Shown piece by piece: positions 26,334 through 35,224 of a stretch of 64,000 nucleotides of DNA. The translations under genes and the position numbers were made by a program. Position 1 is the stretch's first letter, and each line of letters opens with the position of its first letter. The notes below the pieces were generated by a model. The model saw nothing but the letters and a program-made list of their open reading frames with translations, was not told where the DNA came from and ran no database searches. This stretch comes from Ensifer sp. USDA 6670 (lineage in GTDB: Bacteria; Pseudomonadota; Alphaproteobacteria; Rhizobiales; Rhizobiaceae): NCBI GenBank assembly GCA_000421085.1, contig ATWE01000007.1, positions 1 through 64,000 on the forward strand, written 5' to 3'.

Positions 26334-27038
26334 TTAGAGGGTTACTGCGCCACCGACCTCTGGGGTGGCGACCAATGTCGAGGCGCCGTCCATGCCCGCA
26401 ACGAAGGTCTCCGGCGTCTGGTCGATGATCGGGAAGGAGCCATAGTGGCAAGGGATCGCCGTGTTGAACTTGAAGTAACGCTGGCATGCGAGCGCAGCCA
26501 CGGCACCGCCCATGGTGAAACGGTCGCCGATCGGCACGATGCCGATTACCGGCTCGTGCAGTTCCTGAATGAGCGCCATGTCGGAGAAGATGTCCGTGTC
26601 GCCCATGTGATAGAGCGTCGGCTCGTCGTCGAAATGGAGAACAAGGCCATTGGCGTTGCCGAGCGAATGCGAAACGCCGTCGTCGGTGATCTGCGCCGAT
26701 GAATGCAGCGCGTTGACGAATGTGGCGGTGAAGCTCCCGAGCTGGATGGTTCCGCCCGTATTGCCCGGCTCCAGCTTCGAAATGCCCTGCCGGCCGAGCC
26801 ACATGCAAAGGTCGAAATTGGCAAGGACCGTCGCGCCCGTCTCCTTGGCTATGGCAACGGTGTCGCCGACATGGTCGCCGTGGCCGTGGGTGAGCAGAAT
26901 ATGGGTCAGTCCCGCCGTTGCGGCCTTGCGCTCCTCGTCCCGAAAGGCCGGATTGCCGGTGAAAAACGGATCTATCAGTATCTTGGCTTTCGCCGTTTCG
27001 ATGTGGAAGGCGGAATGTCCCAGCCATTTGATGTTCAT
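26334..27038 (-). CDS. UPF0173-family metal-dependent hydrolase
   Basis: This 234-residue metallo-beta-lactamase-fold protein has the start [15 protein letters not shown] and the metal motif [14 protein letters not shown] (HxHxDH, near residue 52). Further ligands are in [19 protein letters not shown] and [10 protein letters not shown]. The physiological substrate of UPF0173 is unknown. ATG 27038 is preceded by GAGGAGAACATC, a strong SD. It is divergent from ruvX and upstream of gatC in the same direction, separated by 104 bases containing a perfect dyad. Confidence 0.92.
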   Translation of the reverse strand: MNIKWLGHSAFHIETAKAKILIDPFFTGNPAFRDEERKAATAGLTHILLTHGHGDHVGDTVAIAKETGATVLANFDLCMWLGRQGISKLEPGNTGGTIQLGSFTATFVNALHSSAQITDDGVSHSLGNANGLVLHFDDEPTLYHMGDTDIFSDMALIQELHEPVIGIVPIGDRFTMGGAVAALACQRYFKFNTAIPCHYGSFPIIDQTPETFVAGMDGASTLVATPEVGGAVTL

Positions 27039-27161
27039 GATGTTCTCCTCAGATCGCGGGCGGCACCCGGACGCGTCGGGCGATAAAATTGATCGATTTA
27101 TGTCTAGGACAAGCATATGGATCAGACCAGCGCACTGGAAAGATCGAATCGGTAAATCCCC

Positions 27162-27659
27162 ATGGCAATTCTCACGATGGAGGAACTCGCGGAGCGGCTG
27201 CCGCCCTATCAGTCGGTGGCGGGCCTGGACCTCGGGACGAAAACGATCGGCCTCTCGGTTTCCGATCTGGGGCGGCGCTTTGCGACGCCGCGCGACGTGA
27301 TCCGCCGCGTCAAGTTCGGCGCCGACGCGCAGGCGCTCATAGCCTTTGCGGAGAAGGAACGGGTCGCGGCCTTCATCATCGGCTTGCCGGTGAACATGGA
27401 CGGATCGGAGGGGCCGCGCTGCCAGGCGACGCGAGCCTTCGTGCGCAATATGGGGGAAAAGACGGATATCCCCTTCGTCCTCTGGGACGAACGCCTGTCG
27501 ACGGTGGCAGCCGAGCGGGTACTGATCGAAATGGACGTATCCCGGAAAAAGCGGGCCGAACGTATCGACTCGGCCGCCGCTTCCTTCATTCTTCAGGGAG
27601 CGCTGGATAGATTGACATCACTGGCAAGAGGCGCTTCCGGCGATCGGGACGCGCCGTAA
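27162..27659 (+). CDS. ruvX: Holliday junction resolvase-like protein RuvX/YqgF
   Basis: This 165-residue RNase H-fold nuclease has the first catalytic Asp in [17 protein letters not shown] (near residue 24), [18 protein letters not shown] in the middle and [15 protein letters not shown] (Glu). The last acidic segment is [18 protein letters not shown]. YqgF proteins process pre-16S rRNA 5' ends and, in some bacteria, Holliday junctions. The 3' end overlaps a convergent membrane-protein gene by 67 bases. The start ATG 27162 was chosen by family alignment. Confidence 0.93.
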   Translation: MAILTMEELAERLPPYQSVAGLDLGTKTIGLSVSDLGRRFATPRDVIRRVKFGADAQALIAFAEKERVAAFIIGLPVNMDGSEGPRCQATRAFVRNMGEKTDIPFVLWDERLSTVAAERVLIEMDVSRKKRAERIDSAAASFILQGALDRLTSLARGASGDRDAP

Positions 27660-27928
27660 CGGCGCCGATACCAGGCCGCGATCTGTCGCCGCTTCCGGAG
27701 CGCGACAAGGCCGAACACGATCAGGCTGTCGACGATCATGGCCCGGGCAACGAGCGGCGGAATGGTTTCCGGCGGCATTCCCAGAATATTCCCGTAAACC
27801 CGGAAGACGAGCTCATGCGCCTCTCGCGTGAGCATGAAGACGCCGAAGCTCATGTCGTAGTAGGAGAGTCCGTACCAGCCCGTAAGCAGCATCACGGGAC
27901 CGCCCCAGAAGATCAGCAACCACTTCAT
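27593..27928 (-). CDS. small inner-membrane protein, unknown function
   Basis: This 111-residue protein has two predicted membrane helices, one at the N-terminus ([20 protein letters not shown]) and one near 66-82 ([15 protein letters not shown]). A basic cytoplasmic tail follows ([15 protein letters not shown]). The tail is encoded on top of the ruvX 3' end (67-base overlap). ATG 27928 overlaps the stop of the preceding 57-residue membrane ORF as ATGA, indicating translational coupling. I do not know its function. Confidence 0.75.
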   Translation of the reverse strand: MKWLLIFWGGPVMLLTGWYGLSYYDMSFGVFMLTREAHELVFRVYGNILGMPPETIPPLVARAMIVDSLIVFGLVALRKRRQIAAWYRRRYGASRSPEAPLASDVNLSSAP

Positions 27929-28098
27929 GAAGCGCTCCTCTCCGGCTGGTGACCGCTAAAAAGCGAACAGATCGCACGATCGAGCAGCACGAACGTGGTC
28001 ACGACGGCCGCGAGGCTCGCTATATCGAGCGCCAAGCCGGCGAAAAAGATCACCATGATGATCAGCAAGGCAGCTCTCACCGGCCGCTCCGTTTCCAT
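27925..28098 (-). CDS. 57-residue membrane protein, translationally coupled
   Basis: The minus strand from ATG 28098 encodes METERPVRAALLIIMVIFFA continuing GLALDIASLAAVVTTFVLLD and a short polar tail, ending at TGA 27927-27925. It has two hydrophobic segments (about 9-24 and 27-40) and a positive start, so it is likely an inner-membrane protein. Its stop overlaps the next gene's ATG (ATGA), which supports it as real. The pair could form a small membrane complex. The family is not recognised. Confidence 0.6.
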   Translation of the reverse strand: METERPVRAALLIIMVIFFAGLALDIASLAAVVTTFVLLDRAICSLFSGHQPERSAS

Positions 28099-28285
28099 CC
28101 TTCAAAAATCGCACGGCCAGTATCTCCGCCTCGGAGGCAGAAGCGCAACGTAAACCATTTGTTAAGGTTAATATTCACAGTGAAAGCCGGCTTGCGGTCG
28201 CCTGTCCAGCGCTCTACAGCGGGTTTTGCGCGCCTCATGGGACGCGGCGCTGCGTGCGTGAACCTCCCGTCTGCCTGGAGCCTTG

Positions 28286-29221
28286 ATGACCATCGTCTTC
28301 GAAAGCATTCTGCCCGTCTTCCTGCTCGTGATCCTTGGTGTAGCGCTCCGGCGCTCCACGCTTGTCGACCAGGGGCTATGGATCGGGCTCGAGCAGTTCG
28401 GCTATTATTTTCTCTTTCCCGCGCTGCTCTTCTCTACGTTGGCGAAGGCGGACCTGGCCGGACTCGAGGCTGACGCGACGGCCCTCGCTACGGTCGGCAG
28501 CGTGACATTGATGTCGGCCGCCCTCCTCTCGGCCTGGCCTGTGCTGCGTCGAGGCGGCATTTCCGGCCCCACCTTCACGTCGGTCTTCCAGACGGCCACG
28601 CGATGGAATGCCTTCATTGCACTGGCGGTCGCTGAAAAACTCTTCGGCGCGGTCGGACTCAGCCTGACGGCTCTCGTCATGGCACTGCTCATCATCCCGA
28701 TCAATTTCTACAATATCGCCGTTCTGATCTGGTTCGGCGGCGGCAGCCGTGGCATCGGCTTTTTCTTTTTGAAGATCATCACCAATCCCCTGATCATCTC
28801 GTCGGCGCTCGGGATATTGTTCAACTTGACGGGCATCGAACTCTATGAGCCGGTGATGACGGCGGTCGACATGCTGGCGAGCGCTTCGCTCGGGCTCGGG
28901 CTGATCCTGGTCGGGGCTGGTCTGAAGATCGCCGACGCCTTGAGCCCGAGCATCCCAGCCCTGTTCGCGGTCGTGCTCAAGCTGATCGTCATGCCGATGT
29001 TCATGGTGGGCGGCAGCGCGCTTCTCGGCATCCGGGGGGATGCCCTGCTCGTCATCGCCGTGGGTGCGGCCGTCCCCACCGCCATGAACGGCTATCTTCT
29101 GGCCAAGCAGATGGGGGGTGACGCGGAGCTCTACGCCTCCGTCGCCACCATCCAGACGGCGGCCTCGTTCCTGACGATACCGCTCGTGCTCTTCGTTACG
29201 GGCTACGTTGCGGCGGGGTAG
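28286..29221 (+). CDS. AEC-family (auxin efflux carrier-like) transporter
   Basis: This 311-residue protein has about 10 membrane helices, beginning MTIVFESILPVFLLVILGVA. The AEC-family half-repeat is visible in FPALLFSTLAKADL, and the second half reads ASLGLGLILVGAGLKI. Internal helices are rich in Gly and Pro. The family exports organic anions or malonate- and auxin-like acids; the substrate here is unknown. ATG 28286 is preferred over the preceding TTG. The 3' end overlaps the convergent acyl-CoA dehydrogenase by 19 bases. Confidence 0.88.
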   Translation: MTIVFESILPVFLLVILGVALRRSTLVDQGLWIGLEQFGYYFLFPALLFSTLAKADLAGLEADATALATVGSVTLMSAALLSAWPVLRRGGISGPTFTSVFQTATRWNAFIALAVAEKLFGAVGLSLTALVMALLIIPINFYNIAVLIWFGGGSRGIGFFFLKIITNPLIISSALGILFNLTGIELYEPVMTAVDMLASASLGLGLILVGAGLKIADALSPSIPALFAVVLKLIVMPMFMVGGSALLGIRGDALLVIAVGAAVPTAMNGYLLAKQMGGDAELYASVATIQTAASFLTIPLVLFVTGYVAAG

Positions 29222-30855
29222 AGCAAATCGAGGACATAGGCCGAATCGAAGCGCGAATCGAGCATGCCGTAAGTCGAGCGCCAGCCGGCGGCCAGGCGCG
29301 ATTCCAGGAACGCATCGGCGATGCGCCCGGCCCCGAGCCTGTAGAGTTCGGCTGCAGCCGCCGCCAGCGCAAGTTGCTCGACCAGCATGCGTGCTGCGCC
29401 CTCGTCGCGCTCGCAGAGCGACATGGCGGCACGCAGAACCTCGATCGTCTTGCGCCCGGCGGGACCGAGATCACGGCCGATCGTTGCGAAGAGTTGCTCG
29501 AACAGTTCCTTCCGGCGCCCGAGCACCCGCAGGACATCGAGCGCCATGACGTTGCCGGAGCCTTCCCAGATCGCGTTGACCGGAGCTTCGCGGTAGTGGC
29601 GCGCAAGCGCCCGCTCCTCGACATAGCCGTTACCGCCCATGCACTCCATGGCCTCATAAATCAGCGCGGGGGCGATCTTGCAGCACCAGTATTTCGCGAC
29701 CGGCGTCATGATGCGGGCGTAAGCGGCATCCTCCGCGCTGCTATGGGCATTATCGAAGGCCTCGGCCAGGCGGAACGACAGCGCGCTTGCGGCCGCGACG
29801 TCCAGGGCCATATCGGCGAGCACTCTGGTCATCATCGGCTGGCTGACAAGCGCCTTACCGAAGACCTTACGGCCGCGAGTATGATGCACGGCTTCGGCGA
29901 GCGATGCGCGCATCATACCGGCGGAGGCCAGCGCGCAATCGAGCCGGGTCAGCGTCACCATGTCCAGGATCGTACGGATACCGGCATCCGGCGTGCCTAG
30001 CAGGAAACCAAAAGTGTCGGAAAACTCGACCTCGGAGGAAGCATTGGAACGGTTGCCCAGCTTGTCCTTCAGGCGCTGGAAACGCAGACCGTTGGCCCCA
30101 CCGTCCTCCAGCAGCCGCGGGACCAGGAAGCAGCCGAGCCCCTCCCGGGTCTGTGCCAGCATGACGAAGGCGTCGCTCATCGGCGCGGACATGAACCATT
30201 TGTGTCCGGTGAGACGATAAATGCCCTCCCCCACCCGTTCGGCCGTGGAGGTATTGGCGCGCACGTCCGTGCCGCCCTGCTTCTCGGTCATGCCCATGCC
30301 GATCGTGACCGCGGATTTCTGCATCCACGGTCGATTGGACGAATCATATTTGCGCGAGAGTATCTTCGGCGCCCATTCCTTCTGGACGGCGGGGGAAGCG
30401 GTAATCGCAGCAACCGAGGCACTGGTCATCGTCAGCGGGCAGAGATGGCCGCATTCGAGCTGCGCGGTCAGATAGAAGCGGATCGCCCTTACCTTGTGCG
30501 AGCGGCCGCGCTCATCGGGCAGGTTCTCCCAGGCGGAAGAATGCATGCCGGTCGTCATGGAGCGGCGCATCAGCGCATGCCAGGCGGGATGGAACTCGAC
30601 GACGTCGAGGCGCTCGCCGCGCGGCCCGTGCGTCTTCAGCTTCGGCACGCCTTCATTGGCCATCCGCGCCAGTTCCTGCGCCTCGGGCGAAGTCACATAG
30701 CGCCCGAGCCCATCAAACTCGTCGCGCAGCGTCTTCGGCATGCTGGACGTGATGTCGACCACCAGCGGGTCGGAGCGAAAGGCGTTGACACCGGACCAGG
30801 GCTTGGGCTGGTTCAGTTCTGCAAGTTTCTGTTCTGTCCGGTTCATCTGATTCAT
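29203..30855 (-). CDS. acyl-CoA dehydrogenase, AidB-like
   Basis: This 550-residue flavoprotein aligns in layout with AidB and isovaleryl-CoA dehydrogenase-like proteins. There is a long N-terminal domain, the FAD/substrate region (TIGMGMTEKQGGTDVRANTS, then YRLTGHKWFMSAPMSDAF) and the C-terminal helical domain with YEAMECMGGNGYVEE. In AidB, an alkylation-response protein of E. coli, the same WFMSAPMSDAF-like segment occurs. Whether this protein acts on isovaleryl-CoA or has a DNA-protective role cannot be told. The start could be ATG 30855 or ATG 30846. It is divergent from pyrB. Confidence 0.88.
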   Translation of the reverse strand: MNQMNRTEQKLAELNQPKPWSGVNAFRSDPLVVDITSSMPKTLRDEFDGLGRYVTSPEAQELARMANEGVPKLKTHGPRGERLDVVEFHPAWHALMRRSMTTGMHSSAWENLPDERGRSHKVRAIRFYLTAQLECGHLCPLTMTSASVAAITASPAVQKEWAPKILSRKYDSSNRPWMQKSAVTIGMGMTEKQGGTDVRANTSTAERVGEGIYRLTGHKWFMSAPMSDAFVMLAQTREGLGCFLVPRLLEDGGANGLRFQRLKDKLGNRSNASSEVEFSDTFGFLLGTPDAGIRTILDMVTLTRLDCALASAGMMRASLAEAVHHTRGRKVFGKALVSQPMMTRVLADMALDVAAASALSFRLAEAFDNAHSSAEDAAYARIMTPVAKYWCCKIAPALIYEAMECMGGNGYVEERALARHYREAPVNAIWEGSGNVMALDVLRVLGRRKELFEQLFATIGRDLGPAGRKTIEVLRAAMSLCERDEGAARMLVEQLALAAAAAELYRLGAGRIADAFLESRLAAGWRSTYGMLDSRFDSAYVLDLLYPAAT

Positions 30856-30997
30856 GGGCCGGTTTTAGAGCCTTTCCTATCCAAATGGAAACAATTCTGT
30901 TGGCCCAAGTTTTCTTCGGAACGGGCGGCGCGCCGCTTGCCGCGCCGGGGTCCACGTTCTATAGAGCGACCGAATTCCAGAAATGCAAGGGCGGCTC

Positions 30998-31939
30998 ATG
31001 ATCACCTTCCCGCATCGCCACCTGCTCGGCATCAAGGGGCTGACGGAACAGGATATCACGCTCCTGCTCGATCGCGCCGACGAGGCCGTCAAGATCTCTC
31101 GACAGAGGGAGAAGAAGACCTCCTCGCTGCGGGGGCTGACGCAGATCAATCTGTTCTTCGAAGCCTCGACCCGTACCCAGTCCTCGTTCGAGCTCGCCGG
31201 AAAGCGGCTCGGCGCCGACGTCATGAACATGTCCGTCGGCAATTCCTCGGTGAAGAAAGGCGAGACGCTGATCGATACGGCGATGACGCTGAACGCCATG
31301 CACCCGGACGTGCTGGTCGTTCGCCACTCGTCGGCGGGGGCTGCCTCGCTGCTTGCCCAGAAGGTCTCCTGCTCGGTCGTCAACGCCGGCGACGGCCAGC
31401 ACGAGCACCCGACGCAGGCGCTGCTCGACGCGCTGACCATCCGACGCGCCAAGGGCAAGCTCTCGCGCATCATCGTGGCGATCTGCGGCGACGTTCTGCA
31501 CTCGCGCGTCGCCCGCTCCAATATCCTGCTTTTGAACCAGATGGGCGCCCGTGTGCGGGTCGTCGCGCCCGCGACGCTGCTTCCCGCCGGCATCGCCGCG
31601 ATGGGCGCCGAAGTCTACCACTCCATGACCGAGGGCCTCAAGGATGCGGACGTGGTGATGATGCTGAGGCTCCAGCGCGAGCGCATGGCCGGCTCCTTCG
31701 TGCCTTCGGTGCGCGAATACTTCCATTACTACGGCCTGGACGCCGAGAAGCTCAAGGTCGCGAAGGACGACGCGCTCGTCATGCATCCGGGGCCGATGAA
31801 CCGCGGCGTCGAGATCGCCTCGGAGATCGCCGACGGGCCGCAAAGCGTGATCGAACAGCAGGTCGAGATGGGCGTCGCCGTGCGCATGGCGGTGATGGAA
31901 ACATTGCTTCTCTCCCAGAACCAGGGGCCGCGCCTATGA
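30998..31939 (+). CDS. pyrB: aspartate carbamoyltransferase catalytic subunit
   Basis: This 313-residue enzyme makes N-carbamoyl-aspartate from carbamoyl phosphate and aspartate, committing to pyrimidine synthesis. It carries the carbamoyl-phosphate motif [12 protein letters not shown] (about residue 53), [14 protein letters not shown], the [12 protein letters not shown] loop (about 137) and [12 protein letters not shown] near the C-terminus. The start was placed at [11 protein letters not shown] (ATG 30998) by family length. It overlaps the next gene by 4 bases (ATGA). No pyrI regulatory subunit is visible; pairing with the inactive dihydroorotase-like protein next door, as in pseudomonads, is likely. 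Confidence 0.96.
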   Translation: MITFPHRHLLGIKGLTEQDITLLLDRADEAVKISRQREKKTSSLRGLTQINLFFEASTRTQSSFELAGKRLGADVMNMSVGNSSVKKGETLIDTAMTLNAMHPDVLVVRHSSAGAASLLAQKVSCSVVNAGDGQHEHPTQALLDALTIRRAKGKLSRIIVAICGDVLHSRVARSNILLLNQMGARVRVVAPATLLPAGIAAMGAEVYHSMTEGLKDADVVMMLRLQRERMAGSFVPSVREYFHYYGLDAEKLKVAKDDALVMHPGPMNRGVEIASEIADGPQSVIEQQVEMGVAVRMAVMETLLLSQNQGPRL

Positions 31940-33228
31940 CCAGACCACTCGTTCTGCAGAACCTCCGCATCGTCGATCCTTCGCAAAACCTGGACGAAAT
32001 CGGCACCATCATCGTCGGGGACGACGGCCGTATCCTGGCGGCTGGAAAGGGTGCGCAGAACCAGGGCGTACCTGCGGACGCCTTCGTCAAGGACTGCGCG
32101 GGTCTCACCGCCGTTCCCGGGTTGGTCGATGCGCGCGTCTTCGTCGGCGAACCGGGCAGCGAACATCGCGAAACGATCGAGTCAGCCTCGCGTGCCGCGG
32201 CGACCGGCGGCGTCACTTCTTTCATCGCCATGCCGGATACCGATCCGGTGATCGACGATATCGCGCTGGTCGAATTCGTGCAGAAGACCGCGCGCGACAA
32301 GGCGCTGGTCAACATCCATCCGGCGGCGGCCCTGACCAAGGGACTGCTCGGGCAGGAGATGACAGAGATCGGGCTGCTTCGCGATGCGGGCGCCGTCTGC
32401 TTCACCAATGGGCGACAGCCGATGCACGATACGCTCGTGCTTCGCCGCGCGATGACCTACGCGCACGAGTTCGGTGCCGTCGTCGCGCTCGCGACGCGCG
32501 ACAAGTATCTCGGCGCAAACGGCGTTATGAATGAAGGGCTGCTTGCGAGTTGGCTCGGCCTTCCCGGCGTGCCGCGCGAAGCCGAGATCATTCCGCTCGA
32601 ACGCGACCTGCGCATCGCCGGCCTGACGCGTGCGGCCTATCACGCAGCCGAAATTTCCGTTCCCGAATCGGCCGAAACCATTCGCATTGCCCGCGAGCGC
32701 GGCACCAATGTCACCTGTGGGATCTCGATCAACCACCTGACCCTGAACGAGAACGACATCGGCGAGTACAGGACATTCTTCAAGCTCTCGCCGCCGTTGC
32801 GCGCCGAGGACGATCGCGTCGCGATGGTCGAGGCGCTGGCCAACGGAACGATCGATATCATCGTCTCGTCCCATGATCCCCAGGATGTCGACACCAAGCG
32901 CCTGCCCTTCGCGGATGCCGCGGACGGCGCGATCGGCCTCGAAACACTTGCGGCAGCGGCGCTGCGGCTCCATCACAGCGGCGAAGTGCCGCTGATGCGG
33001 CTGATCGATGCTCTGTCCACTCGCCCGGCCGCGATCTTCGGCCTGGATGCCGGCACGCTGAAGCCCGGCGCCCGAGCCGACATCGCCGTCATCGACCTTG
33101 ATGAGCCTTGGGTTCTCCACAAGGAGACACTCGTCTCACGCTCCAAGAATACGCCTTTCGAAAATGCACGCTTTACCGGACGGGTCGTCCAAACCTATGT
33201 TGCGGGCGAACTCGTGCATTCGGCATAA
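31936..33228 (+). CDS. pyrX: dihydroorotase-like protein without metal ligands (PyrC'/PyrX type)
   Basis: This 430-residue amidohydrolase-fold protein is coupled to pyrB by ATGA. The usual Zn-binding DxHxH of dihydroorotase is replaced by [11 protein letters not shown] (about residue 58). The GFSDDG-like segment reads CFTNGRQPM, the HAED segment reads VVALATRD, and the DHAPH segment reads SSHDPQD. All expected metal ligands I can place are gone, so it is probably catalytically inactive. In Pseudomonas a similar inactive PyrC' is needed for assembly of active aspartate carbamoyltransferase. A catalytic dihydroorotase should be encoded elsewhere in the genome. Confidence 0.88.
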   Translation: MTRPLVLQNLRIVDPSQNLDEIGTIIVGDDGRILAAGKGAQNQGVPADAFVKDCAGLTAVPGLVDARVFVGEPGSEHRETIESASRAAATGGVTSFIAMPDTDPVIDDIALVEFVQKTARDKALVNIHPAAALTKGLLGQEMTEIGLLRDAGAVCFTNGRQPMHDTLVLRRAMTYAHEFGAVVALATRDKYLGANGVMNEGLLASWLGLPGVPREAEIIPLERDLRIAGLTRAAYHAAEISVPESAETIRIARERGTNVTCGISINHLTLNENDIGEYRTFFKLSPPLRAEDDRVAMVEALANGTIDIIVSSHDPQDVDTKRLPFADAADGAIGLETLAAAALRLHHSGEVPLMRLIDALSTRPAAIFGLDAGTLKPGARADIAVIDLDEPWVLHKETLVSRSKNTPFENARFTGRVVQTYVAGELVHSA

Positions 33229-33257
33229 CCGGCGCGGGTCAGCGGAAGGGGGGACCG

Positions 33258-33869
33258 GTGGACATGTTTTCCTGGCAGTTGGGGCTGCCTTCGACTCTCG
33301 CATGCCTTGTTGTCGGTTATCTGCTGGGCTCGATCCCGTTCGGCCTCATTCTGACCCGGATGGCCGGACTCGGTGACGTACGCAAGTTCGGCTCCGGCAA
33401 TATCGGTGCGACGAATGTGCTCAGAACCGGCAACAAGAAGCTTGCCGCCACCACGCTGCTGCTGGATGCCCTGAAGGGCACGGCCGCCGCAGCGATCGCA
33501 TCCTTCTGGGGTGTCGAAGCGGGCATCGCCGCCGGTTTTGCCGCCTTTCTCGGACACCTCTTTCCGGTCTGGCTTTCCTTCAGGGGCGGCAAGGGCGTTG
33601 CGACCTATATCGGCGTACTGCTCGGCCTCGTGCCGGTAATGGTGCTCCTTTTCGCAGCCATCTGGCTGGCGATGGCAAAGATCACCCGCTACTCCTCTCT
33701 TTCGGCACTCGTCGCGACCGCCGCCGTCCCCGTCGCGCTCTACGCAGCCGGCAACGGCAAGGTGGCCGTGCTCTTTGCGGTCATGACGGCCATCGCCTGG
33801 ATCAAGCACCGCGCCAACATCCAGCGCCTGCTGAGCGGCACCGAAAGCCGTATCGGAGAAAAGGGCTAA
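33258..33869 (+). CDS. plsY: acyl-phosphate:glycerol-3-phosphate acyltransferase
   Basis: This inner-membrane enzyme of about 203 residues transfers acyl from acyl phosphate to glycerol 3-phosphate, the first step of phospholipid synthesis. Conserved loops: [11 protein letters not shown] near 24, [18 protein letters not shown] (substrate), [21 protein letters not shown] and the last [14 protein letters not shown]. Five membrane helices fit the family. Start: GTG 33258 (5 bases after AAGGGGGG) or ATG 33264. The stop overlaps dprA's ATG (TAATG), so the two are co-translated. Confidence 0.96.
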   Translation: MDMFSWQLGLPSTLACLVVGYLLGSIPFGLILTRMAGLGDVRKFGSGNIGATNVLRTGNKKLAATTLLLDALKGTAAAAIASFWGVEAGIAAGFAAFLGHLFPVWLSFRGGKGVATYIGVLLGLVPVMVLLFAAIWLAMAKITRYSSLSALVATAAVPVALYAAGNGKVAVLFAVMTAIAWIKHRANIQRLLSGTESRIGEKG

Positions 33870-35020
33870 TGCCACTTGGCGGCGCGCGACGGACCGGGAC
33901 CGCGCTGAGCGAACGGCAGAAGATCGCATGGTTGCGGCTCATCCGAAGCGACAATGTCGGCCCCGCAACCTTCCGCGATCTGATCCGCCATTTCGGTAAT
34001 GCAGAGGCGGCGCTCGAGGCGCTGCCGGAACTTTCGCGTCGTGGCGGGGCGGACCGGTCCTTCCGTGTCGCCACCGTGGACGAAGCCGAGCGCGAACTCG
34101 AGGCCGCACACCGGTTCGGTGCCGTGTTCGTAGGGATCGGCGAGCCCGATTACCCCGATGCGCTCAGACAGATCGACGGCGCCCCGCCACTTCTCGCGAC
34201 GAAGGGCAATCTGAAGGTGACGGCCCGTCCCTCGCTTGGGATCGTCGGCTCACGCAATGCCTCGGTCAGCGGCGCCAAGTTCGCGGCGATGATCGCCCGC
34301 GACGCCGGGGCTGCCGGCTATGTCATCACATCAGGGCTCGCCCGCGGCATCGACACCGCCGCCCACCGTGCCAGTTTGCGGACAGGCACGATCGCAGTGC
34401 TCGCGGGGGGCCTCGACCGCCCCTACCCGCCGGAGAATCTCGGCCTGCTGCAGGAAATCGTCTCCGGCGAGGGCCTGGCCGTCAGCGAGATGCCGTTCAA
34501 CTGGGAACCGCGCGCCCGCGATTTCCCGAGACGGAACCGGCTCGTCGCGGGCATCAGCCTGGGTGTTGCGATCGTCGAAGCCGCGAGCCGTTCAGGGTCA
34601 CTGATCACCGCGCGCTACGCCGCCGATTTCGGCCGTCTGGTCTTTGCCGTGCCCGGGTCGCCTCTCGATCCGCGCTGCCACGGCACGAACGATCTCTTGA
34701 AACAGGGGGCGACCGTCACGACCTCTTCGGCGGACGTGATCGAGGCACTGGCGCCTCTGAGCCGCGACGACCTATTCTCGCGGCTGGAAGCCGACGAGCC
34801 GAGGGCCGACGAGCCGCCGCCGACGCCGCACGCGCCGGACGACACAGATCGCTCGCGCGTCGTCGAGGCTCTCGGGCCAACGCCGGTCGAGATCGACGAT
34901 CTCATTCGATATACCGGGCTTGCCGCACCGCAGATCCACATGGTGCTCGTCGAACTGGATCTTGCCGGTCAGCTCTGCCGTCACGGAGGCAATCTCGTAT
35001 CCCTCGCGACCGCCGAATGA
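33869..35020 (+). CDS. dprA: DNA processing protein DprA
   Basis: This 383-residue protein binds single-stranded DNA and loads RecA, protecting incoming DNA during transformation. The N-terminal SAM-like domain (about 15-65, [19 protein letters not shown]) precedes the Rossmann-like core (about 115-290). The core motifs are [55 protein letters not shown] and [21 protein letters not shown]-terminal winged domain (about 325-380) is present. It overlaps plsY by one base. Confidence 0.95.
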   Translation: MPLGGARRTGTALSERQKIAWLRLIRSDNVGPATFRDLIRHFGNAEAALEALPELSRRGGADRSFRVATVDEAERELEAAHRFGAVFVGIGEPDYPDALRQIDGAPPLLATKGNLKVTARPSLGIVGSRNASVSGAKFAAMIARDAGAAGYVITSGLARGIDTAAHRASLRTGTIAVLAGGLDRPYPPENLGLLQEIVSGEGLAVSEMPFNWEPRARDFPRRNRLVAGISLGVAIVEAASRSGSLITARYAADFGRLVFAVPGSPLDPRCHGTNDLLKQGATVTTSSADVIEALAPLSRDDLFSRLEADEPRADEPPPTPHAPDDTDRSRVVEALGPTPVEIDDLIRYTGLAAPQIHMVLVELDLAGQLCRHGGNLVSLATAE

Positions 35021-35145
35021 CGGCCAGGATCTGTCGCTCCGCCGCGTCAAAGTCAACGGCAACAAAGACGACCACTGGTTGAGCCGATTCGAATGTTGCC
35101 GCTTGGTTGCGGGCGAGCGCGATATAGCTATTTTCGATCAAACCC

Positions 35146-35174
35146 CTTGACCGCGCCCGAATCCCTGTCCATGT
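35146..35174 (+). promoter_or_regulatory. candidate sigma-70 promoter of topA
   Basis: A perfect rhizobial -35 CTTGAC (35146-35151), a 17-base spacer and CCATGT (35169-35174, 4 of 6 matches to CTATAT) would start a leader of about 45 bases before the topA ATG at 35225. It is the only good -35 in the 204-base dprA/topA gap. Confidence 0.45.
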
Positions 35175-35224
35175 CGTGGCGTCGGTATTGGCGCGCAGGG
35201 TCGCCAAACAAGTTGTCTTAGAGA

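Noticed and set aside
30202..33228. A 1008-codon frame covering pyrB antisense/out of frame and the pyrC-like gene
   Set aside because: Only the part from ATG 31936 matches a family; the upstream part is an accidental open extension across acyl-CoA dehydrogenase and pyrB.
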